IMG/VR virus record: IMGVR_UViG_3300030085_002856
Span: 268 to 37,689 of that record
Length of the DNA stretch: 37,422 nt
Reading direction: 5' to 3' (one strand)
Source: a virus
A model generated the notes under the pieces. The model ran no database searches. It was given only the letters and a program-made list of their open reading frames with translations, and had not been told where the DNA came from. Shown here one piece after another: positions 32,709 to 37,422 of this stretch; the stretch's first letter is position 1; each line of letters opens with the position of its first letter. The position numbers and the translations under genes are program-made.

Positions 32709-33281
32709 TTAAATACCTCCTGTCATTAATCCAATAAAAACATTGATGCTTGCTCCAGTAACTACTGAAGTGCATGGAAAAGCAGGTGTAAAGTCTCCTA
32801 GAGGGTCCCCAAAGACGCTCGCCCGCCTTCCGTTAATAAAGACTGTCTTTTGGGTTGCAAAGTGCTTTCTAGGGTGTCCTGTAGGAGCCTCTCGACCTGC
32901 TACAGCACCTATTGTACACCAATGAGCAGGATTTGTCACGCAACCTGGTGGACAACCTTTTGGAATCCCTGTATAACACACTTGGTGAGTAGTGGGTGTA
33001 GGATGGGGAGTTAATATGTCTTGATCTACAATAGGTATAATCCCATTGATAAAAACATTTCTAAGTGCCCCAAGAGGTGTTGCTGGTGACTGCATCAATG
33101 GTGGCCAAAGTGTAGTGGCATTCATTAATGTCACGGTTTTAGGTACAATCTTTGGATCCAATGGAGGCATCATACATCCAGGCAAAACACCACCACCCAA
33201 TCCTGCGTGGTGTGTAGATCCCGAACCTGTTCCATGACCACTACAAGGTCCCTGATAGATTCCTGCTGCTCCTGCTCCCAT
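32709..33281 (-). CDS. PAAR-like baseplate spike-tip protein (gp5.4-like)
   Basis: This 190-aa protein is Gly/Pro-rich with two PAAR-type strands: NVFINGIIPIVDQDIL (residues 75-90) and TVFINGRRASVFGDPLGDF (146-164), followed by SVVTGASINVFIG. PAAR proteins cap the central spike of phage tails and type VI secretion systems with a sharp, often metal-bound cone. Cysteines at 13, 36, 102, 110, 114, 122 and 170 and histidines at 16, 24, 25, 93, 99, 120, 136 and 140 offer metal ligands. T4 gp5.4 is about 97 aa, so this is roughly double, consistent with two PAAR-like halves or an inserted segment. It starts 2 bp after the 980-aa gene; the Shine-Dalgarno of the next gene is encoded in its last codons. 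Family call is by motif and context. Confidence 0.78.
   Translation of the reverse strand: MGAGAAGIYQGPCSGHGTGSGSTHHAGLGGGVLPGCMMPPLDPKIVPKTVTLMNATTLWPPLMQSPATPLGALRNVFINGIIPIVDQDILTPHPTPTTHQVCYTGIPKGCPPGCVTNPAHWCTIGAVAGREAPTGHPRKHFATQKTVFINGRRASVFGDPLGDFTPAFPCTSVVTGASINVFIGLMTGGI
32716..32721 (-). promoter_or_regulatory. Strong Shine-Dalgarno AGGAGG inside the end of the PAAR-like gene
   Basis: The minus strand reads ACAGGAGGTATTTAATCATG. AGGAGG codes for part of Thr-Gly-Gly of the PAAR-like protein and lies 9 bases before the ATG of the 48-aa gene. It is the strongest ribosome site I see here; most other starts have only GAG-type sites. Confidence 0.75.
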
Positions 33282-33283
33282 AG

Positions 33284-36226
33284 TTAGTCTGCGAATGGAT
33301 TACCGTATTCTTGTGCGGCTTTTGTAACTGTCCTAGCTGCTCTTGCAAGATCATGCCACATTGTTATAGATCCTGTTGCTTCCCACTCTTGACATCCTGG
33401 TCCCAAAAGTGCAGACATAGAATATGTTGATGTGACATCTGTTTGTGTAGTTGTATCACCATCAGTTGAAGGTGTTCCTGGTGTTGTGCCCCCTGGCGTC
33501 AATCCTGGTGCTGCACAAGCAAAATGAGAACATCCAAGACTAACAGGAGTGCAAGATAGACTTACATTTATAGTAGTCTTCACAGCATTGTCAGGACGAT
33601 ACTGCCGCATGATGTATTTAGTAAATGTTGATGCTTCTGGAAGCTCAGTAAAACTACCCTGAACGGATTCTACTTTAGTCTCATCGCCAACTCTATATTC
33701 TGGATACTTATCTTGTGTAATACTCGCAATATTTTCGTTGACTGTGTTCTGTGACCTTGGCAAATCATCCGCAATAACTTGCTTGTATTCACTATCGATA
33801 TCTACATTGTCAAGATAGGTTATATCATATTCAGGGACAATCGTATCATACAATGGATCTGTTTGTTCATGAGTCAGTTTTCTTTGAGATTTTTGATTAA
33901 CTCTCTCCCTATCAGGATCCATTTTAATATCAACAACGGGTTCTTGGTTTTTAATCGTCATTGTTTGTGGAACTTCGCTATAGACATCCTCGATTAACTG
34001 CAAATCTTCAGCAGACGCCGAGATCTCTCCCTCTGGAAGACTCTTTAAAATATCTTGAAACTCGGGAACCAAATCACTTCTGTATGCGTCATTATTAACT
34101 TCCTCAGAGACATCCTCATTAAAGTTAGTAATGACAAGTTCGGGTCTACTTGTACTGTTATATCCCCTTCCAGGATTAACGATTCTGATTGCAGTCACCA
34201 TACCACCAGCGATTGTAGGTTCTATTACAGCAAGAACATTATCACCACCGTTTTCAGCATCAACTGGTTCAATATCCGCCAATCCATCTGATGTAGTAAC
34301 AACTTCAAAACTTAATCTTTCTGTTGTCAACTCTATCTCAAACTTAGGTTCACCATCAGCAGTAGATTCCCTTTGCAATGCTGTACCATTATCATTAGGA
34401 GCAGTAAGAGCTAGTTGAGGTGGATTCTGCATTGTGTTTAAACCAGAACCGCCAGTCGTAACTTCTCCGATTCTTACTCGTGCCGATCCGCCAGCAATAG
34501 TGACAACATCACCCACTGCATAGTTAATACCCGCAGTATTGATCAATACTTCTGAAATAGTATCTGATACTGTATTTCCACTCTCGTCTAAAACGCTTTC
34601 AGTGATAACATCTACGGTAAGTCCGCTTCCAGAACCCCCAGAAGTGGCAATATTTCTACCAGCAGTGTATCCAGAGAGGTCAGAATCGTCATTTAGGATC
34701 AAAAAATCTTGAAAATCGAACGAATATGCACCAGAATCGATATTTACGTCTGTTATAGACCCATTATCGTCTACTTTTACGAATGCACGCGGCAATACAA
34801 TGCCTTTAAAGGCACCATCTGCGTCTTGATTGACATCCCCCGTCATAAATTGTATCGATTTATCCAAAAACTCGTACAATCCAATCAAAATAGCACGATC
34901 TACGATGCCATATCCCGCAACTGCGGTGATAATATGGTCTCTACTTGACGTATATTGAGTATCTTTGACAAAATTGTTACCATTTCCGTTCAAATACACG
35001 ACATGATACGGAAATTCACCTACTTCAGTGTGAAAAGCACGGGTAATAGTGTGTCCATTTAGGACATCACCAACTCTTAATACGTCTGCACCCTCTACAG
35101 TTTGCTGAGAAGGGATATTTCCCACACTACTGACCCTAAGATTCAAGGTCAATGTAGTTACAGTGTTGTCTGGATGGCGATGATCGTAAGTAAGAGCAAA
35201 TACATCACCAACAGAAAACCCTGTTCCGTTGTTTAGAATCTCTGTAGCAGTCCATTTAGTGCCAGAAAATACTGTCGTAGCACCAGAATCATCATAAATC
35301 GGTTCAATCCTGAACTTTACTCTAAAATCAACGGCAGTTGCACCATCATTAAGGTCATAGATTTCAAAATCACTATGTCTGTCCTCATTAGTTTGCCATG
35401 GATTTTGACTAGATTCATATGTAATGTTTCCTGTTCCATCCCAAGCATTAACATATGTTACACCATCATAACTAACCTCAAAACCAGTCACACCATTAGG
35501 CACTTGAGTTGAAAACTGATCATAACTAAGCACCAACTTGTTTGAGTCAGTTCCGATTCCAAATAATGTGGGGTGAGGACAATCGGGATCGCCCGTCAAA
35601 TCTTGCTCAGCAGTATATTTTAATGTGGTCTTCGCTGGACTACAAGTAAATGCTGCACAAGGAATGCATCTGATACGACCTTCTGTAGAACTAGAAGCCG
35701 ATGATGATGATGTAGGATCGCCCGTTACTGGATCTGTACCTGTAGTTGTAGTCGTGGTCGTACTAGTTCTTGTTTCTGTCTCTAGGTGATAACATGCTGT
35801 ACCTACATGACCTGCTTCATCTGACGTGTCATACAAATATGCAAACCAAGTATCAGAATACCCAAAGTCAAATGATAACTCATTTGGAGTATAATCTAAA
35901 AATATTGCCGATTCGCTATAGTTATCTCTACCAAAGTTAGTCGTACAGTTATCTACTAATGACTGTTTACCACAAGTATTGCCTGGTGGTCCCTCTGATG
36001 TACTATAAGTTGTCTGTACAGAAGGATACATAACGTGGTTATCACGTCTGTCAGGAATATTATACCCGTGATCACCCTTACGAATCTCAGCAATAGGATA
36101 TTCAGTAAAACTAAATGTTACGCCGCCCGACGTTGGAGTGTAGTATTGACAACTATCCTCATTGATACCAAATCCTGAACACTCCTCTACGGCATCTGCT
36201 CGGGTCGCTGATGTGATACAAGGCAT
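33284..36226 (-). CDS. 980-aa cysteine-containing virion structural protein
   Basis: A large protein next to the spike-tip gene. Residues 1-150 contain several cysteines (MPCITSATRADAVEECSGFG, NTCGKQSLVDNCTTNF). A Ser/Thr-rich linker (residues about 150-185, TSTTTTTTTG and SSSSASSST) is followed by RIRCIPCAAFTCSPAKT. The middle has GSGY-like units (NNGTGFSVGDVFALTY, TAGINYAVGDVVTIAGG, NPGRGYNSTSRPELVITNF). Residues about 715-850 are acidic and helical. The C-terminal region has SLSCTPVSLGCSHFACAAPG and ends DLARAARTVTKAAQEYGNPF. It overlaps the upstream 87-aa gene by one base (TAATG) and precedes the PAAR-like gene by 2 bp. Similar proteins in cyanophages are, as I recall, annotated only as virion structural proteins. 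A link to the central spike/hub is inferred from context. Confidence 0.82.
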   Translation of the reverse strand: MPCITSATRADAVEECSGFGINEDSCQYYTPTSGGVTFSFTEYPIAEIRKGDHGYNIPDRRDNHVMYPSVQTTYSTSEGPPGNTCGKQSLVDNCTTNFGRDNYSESAIFLDYTPNELSFDFGYSDTWFAYLYDTSDEAGHVGTACYHLETETRTSTTTTTTTGTDPVTGDPTSSSSASSSTEGRIRCIPCAAFTCSPAKTTLKYTAEQDLTGDPDCPHPTLFGIGTDSNKLVLSYDQFSTQVPNGVTGFEVSYDGVTYVNAWDGTGNITYESSQNPWQTNEDRHSDFEIYDLNDGATAVDFRVKFRIEPIYDDSGATTVFSGTKWTATEILNNGTGFSVGDVFALTYDHRHPDNTVTTLTLNLRVSSVGNIPSQQTVEGADVLRVGDVLNGHTITRAFHTEVGEFPYHVVYLNGNGNNFVKDTQYTSSRDHIITAVAGYGIVDRAILIGLYEFLDKSIQFMTGDVNQDADGAFKGIVLPRAFVKVDDNGSITDVNIDSGAYSFDFQDFLILNDDSDLSGYTAGRNIATSGGSGSGLTVDVITESVLDESGNTVSDTISEVLINTAGINYAVGDVVTIAGGSARVRIGEVTTGGSGLNTMQNPPQLALTAPNDNGTALQRESTADGEPKFEIELTTERLSFEVVTTSDGLADIEPVDAENGGDNVLAVIEPTIAGGMVTAIRIVNPGRGYNSTSRPELVITNFNEDVSEEVNNDAYRSDLVPEFQDILKSLPEGEISASAEDLQLIEDVYSEVPQTMTIKNQEPVVDIKMDPDRERVNQKSQRKLTHEQTDPLYDTIVPEYDITYLDNVDIDSEYKQVIADDLPRSQNTVNENIASITQDKYPEYRVGDETKVESVQGSFTELPEASTFTKYIMRQYRPDNAVKTTINVSLSCTPVSLGCSHFACAAPGLTPGGTTPGTPSTDGDTTTQTDVTSTYSMSALLGPGCQEWEATGSITMWHDLARAARTVTKAAQEYGNPFAD

Positions 36227-36489
36227 TATTTCTCTAACTCTCCTACTCTTTTATACAACTCATCAAAGTTTTCTTTTAAGTTCATATAATCATCATACCC
36301 TTCTGGTTTATAGTATGTCTTCGCTGGTGTGGGTAACTCACTTACATACTTCTCAACCGCCTCTAAACGCTTTGCAACCGCCGTTAAACACTTCTGGATA
36401 GCTACAATAGCTTCACCAATCTGTTGACCCGTTAGACCAGGTTCAGGTGCTGCCTCTGTGGAAGCGGGGGTGGTGTTCTCTTCACTCAT
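36226..36489 (-). CDS. 87-aa small coiled-coil protein
   Basis: An unrecognised small protein. The N-terminal 20 residues are Ala/Pro/Glu-rich and probably disordered (NTTPASTEAAPEPG). A predicted helix follows, GEAIVAIQKCLTAVAKRLEA, with heptad-like hydrophobic spacing, then a Tyr-rich turn (YYKPEGYDDYMNLKENF) and a second helix ending RVGELEK. It overlaps the AbrB-like gene by 8 bases upstream and the 980-aa gene by one base downstream, so the three are probably co-translated. A chaperone or connector for the large neighbour is possible but unsupported. Confidence 0.7.
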   Translation of the reverse strand: MSEENTTPASTEAAPEPGLTGQQIGEAIVAIQKCLTAVAKRLEAVEKYVSELPTPAKTYYKPEGYDDYMNLKENFDELYKRVGELEK

Positions 36490-36652
36490 CTTCTGCTCTC
36501 CTTAATGTAAATGCTGTGCCGTCTTCAGTGATCTCATACTCTAACTCTGTACCAATATCCCATCCCAACTCTTCACATGCTTCATAAGGAATCGTAAGGA
36601 TAAGATCACCAAAATCATCCTCTTCTAACCTTGTTGTGAATCTATGGGACAT
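36482..36652 (-). CDS. 56-aa AbrB/SpoVT-like small protein
   Basis: Read directly from the minus strand: MSHRFTTRLEEDDFGDLILT, then IPYEACEELGWDIGTELEYE, ending AFTLRRAEDE. The pattern 'GDLILTIPxExCEELGWxxGTELEYEI' is the swapped-hairpin signature of AbrB/MazE-type transition regulators, with a 'DGTAFTLRR' last strand. Such proteins bind DNA as dimers; stand-alone copies also occur as antitoxins. No toxin partner is visible beside it. It starts 4 bp after the stop of the 72-aa gene and overlaps the 87-aa gene by 8 bases, so it belongs to the small-gene operon. Fold assignment is moderately sure; regulatory role is inferred. Confidence 0.72.
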   Translation of the reverse strand: MSHRFTTRLEEDDFGDLILTIPYEACEELGWDIGTELEYEITEDGTAFTLRRAEDE

Positions 36653-36656
36653 AACT

Positions 36657-36875
36657 CTACATACGATTGATTACCTGTGGATTGTCTGTGGGATTATCTT
36701 TCTTCCACTCAGTCCATAGTGTATATAGATCCTCACGTACTTGAGAAGCATAAGATGATGCATAATAGTCTGCACACTCGTACATACGAGGGTCTAGAAA
36801 CCTCTCTAACCTCAATAACTGCTCTATTGCCCATACACGAGTCTCTTGTCTCTCTACACGGGTCTTAGCATCCAT
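36657..36875 (-). CDS. 72-aa hypothetical protein
   Basis: Unrecognised. The protein (MDAKTRVERQETRVWAIEQL and on) is highly charged and probably all helical, with an N-terminal amphipathic helix and a YECADYYASSYASQVREDLY segment. A Shine-Dalgarno (TGAGG) lies 7 bases before the ATG, supporting the start. The 166-bp region upstream is non-coding and rich in hairpins. The next gene starts 4 bp after the stop. No DNA-binding or catalytic motif is visible. Confidence 0.68.
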   Translation of the reverse strand: MDAKTRVERQETRVWAIEQLLRLERFLDPRMYECADYYASSYASQVREDLYTLWTEWKKDNPTDNPQVINRM

Positions 36876-37041
36876 TTTTTACCTCAGAAATTTTTTTAGA
36901 TAGACGTGAAAGTATTATCGAATAATATCTCAAGCGTCTGGGAACCTTTGTAGGTTAGGGTAGTGGCTGTTTTTTATATTTAAGGGGGCTAATTTAACTG
37001 CCCCCAGTAACATCGAAAACTCTCTAATAATCTCTCACATA
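36876..37041. other. Non-coding spacer with three successive hairpins
   Basis: No gene is seen in this 166-bp spacer. It contains three dyads: AGACG(36902-36906)/CGTCT(36935-36939), enclosing TATTAT(36913-36918)/ATAATA(36922-36927); AACCT(36943-36947)/AGGTT(36952-36956); and GGGGGC(36984-36989)/GCCCCC(37000-37005). It forms the 3' trailer of the 67-aa gene and leader of the 72-aa gene. Confidence 0.6.
36984..37005 (-). terminator. Possible terminator or mRNA-stabilising hairpin
   Basis: A perfect 6-bp GC stem (GGGGGC/GCCCCC) with a 10-nt A/T loop lies 36 bp after the stop of the 67-aa gene. On the minus strand it is followed by TTAAATATAAAAAA, not a clean U-tract, so intrinsic termination is uncertain. 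It could instead protect a processed 3' end. Confidence 0.4.
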
Positions 37042-37245
37042 TTATACCTTACTCTCCACATAGTTGTCAACACATTCCCAACACCATCCGATAGACTTGA
37101 TATAATCGAAGGGCGAAGATCTCGGAGTGTTTGGGTATGCATCTCCCAGGTCATTCCGAACCCCATCGATATACCTTTCTAGATCATAGATGCTGTTGAA
37201 AGTTCCTCTGAGGGTCTGTGAATCATCGAAGATTAAGTACTGCAT
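37042..37245 (-). CDS. 67-aa hypothetical protein
   Basis: Unrecognised small protein beginning MQYLIFDDSQTLRGTFNSIY and ending in a Trp/Cys-containing helix (SIGWCWECVDNYVESKV). The ATG at 37245 is the first after a consensus sigma70-type promoter, about 38 bases from the expected transcription start. No clear Shine-Dalgarno precedes it. A hairpin-containing spacer follows. It is probably an early or accessory gene rather than a virion component, judging from its host-type promoter; this is inference. Confidence 0.65.
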   Translation of the reverse strand: MQYLIFDDSQTLRGTFNSIYDLERYIDGVRNDLGDAYPNTPRSSPFDYIKSIGWCWECVDNYVESKV

Positions 37246-37422
37246 AAGACTTGAAGATACTAGGAGGGTTTCTGAACCTCTACAAGGTTATTGTACCATG
37301 TTTCTGATACTTTGTCAAGGGGGTGTTAGTGACACTCAGAGGGGCAATGATTAGCAATGGTGATGAGAGTATCTCCGAGGTGATTAGAGGGGGTTGACAT
37401 CTGTTAGCGAGCGTGCTAAGAG
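37246..37422. other. Non-coding right edge (177 bp)
   Basis: I see no supportable gene here. It contains the promoter of the 67-aa gene. At the edge is a TTAGC(37404-37408)/GCTAA(37415-37419) dyad beside a plus-strand TTGACA (37394-37399), whose meaning cannot be judged without the sequence to the right. Confidence 0.5.
37290..37318 (-). promoter_or_regulatory. Consensus sigma70-type promoter of the 67-aa gene
   Basis: On the minus strand TTGACA (37318-37313) and TACAAT (37295-37290) are separated by exactly 17 bp. The -35 is perfect and the -10 matches five of six bases. Expected start is near 37283. Cyanophage early genes use host-like promoters of this type. Confidence 0.78.

Noticed and set aside
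32560-32775. Longer 71-aa version of the small basic protein starting at 32775
   Set aside because: The extra 23 residues overlap the PAAR-like gene and lack a ribosome site, while AGGAGG lies 9 bases before the internal ATG at 32706.
37264-37280. Imperfect GAGGTT/AACCCTC stem in the leader of the 67-aa gene as a riboswitch
   Set aside because: A single short stem with a bulge; no aptamer motif recognised.
37286-37420. Minus-strand open stretch entering from the right edge
   Set aside because: It runs through the sigma70-type promoter, has no visible start, and its translation is not protein-like; probably chance.
37394-37422. Plus-strand TTGACA-17-TAAGAG as a divergent promoter
   Set aside because: The -10 matches only three of six bases and the window ends there, so nothing downstream can be judged.

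Overview
The window reads as part of the virion-structure (baseplate/tail-fibre) region of a large marine T4-like myovirus, most likely a cyanophage of Synechococcus or Prochlorococcus. I base this on recognisable T4-type baseplate wedge proteins in T4 order (gp25, gp6, a very large protein in the gp7 position, gp8), a PAAR-like spike-tip protein, a DUF4815-type protein, T4-like late promoter motifs (NATAAATA), and several large Gly/Ser/Thr-rich structural proteins with 'GSGY' repeats, which I recall from exo-T-even cyanophages. A T4-like phage of another marine bacterium is not excluded. All supported genes are on the minus strand, so transcription runs from high to low coordinates. I recognise no tRNA, rRNA, CRISPR array, integrase or insertion sequence.

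Right end (36226-37422): four small genes. The first (67 aa) has an excellent sigma70-type promoter, TTGACA-17 bp-TACAAT. A 166-bp spacer with three consecutive hairpins precedes the second (72 aa). Then come an AbrB-like 56-aa protein and an 87-aa coiled-coil protein, with short or overlapping junctions. The last overlaps the start of the next gene by one base (TAATG).

Spike and baseplate (30063-36226): a 980-aa cysteine-containing structural protein, a 190-aa PAAR-like protein, a 48-aa very basic protein with a strong Shine-Dalgarno, then gp25 and gp6. A late promoter motif sits at the stop codon just before gp25.

Giant gene (11856-30056): one uninterrupted 18.2-kb frame coding for 6066 residues, almost half of the window. 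It is a mosaic of GSGY beta-repeats, a YHYH-like domain, a beta-propeller-like stretch, two LamG-like domains, tandem helical modules, a jelly-roll/carbohydrate-binding-like domain and five copies of an 'LxVxxNGVxxxPG' module. It takes the place of gp7 between gp6 and gp8.

Fibre and distal wedge genes (1-11832): a 406-aa fibre-like protein ending in a cupredoxin-like domain with an amicyanin-spaced His/Cys/His/Met set; a 1386-aa structural protein with a second such ligand set and a YHYH-like domain split by a further beta insertion; gp8 enlarged by a GSGY module; and a DUF4815 protein truncated by the left window edge. Late promoter motifs precede the 406-aa gene and gp8.

Together these genes would build the spike tip, the six wedges and the peripheral host-recognition apparatus. 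The most notable signals are the giant mosaic protein, the module shuffling between neighbouring virion genes, and the possible copper sites in two tail proteins. All domain calls come from reading motifs by eye; no homology search was possible.
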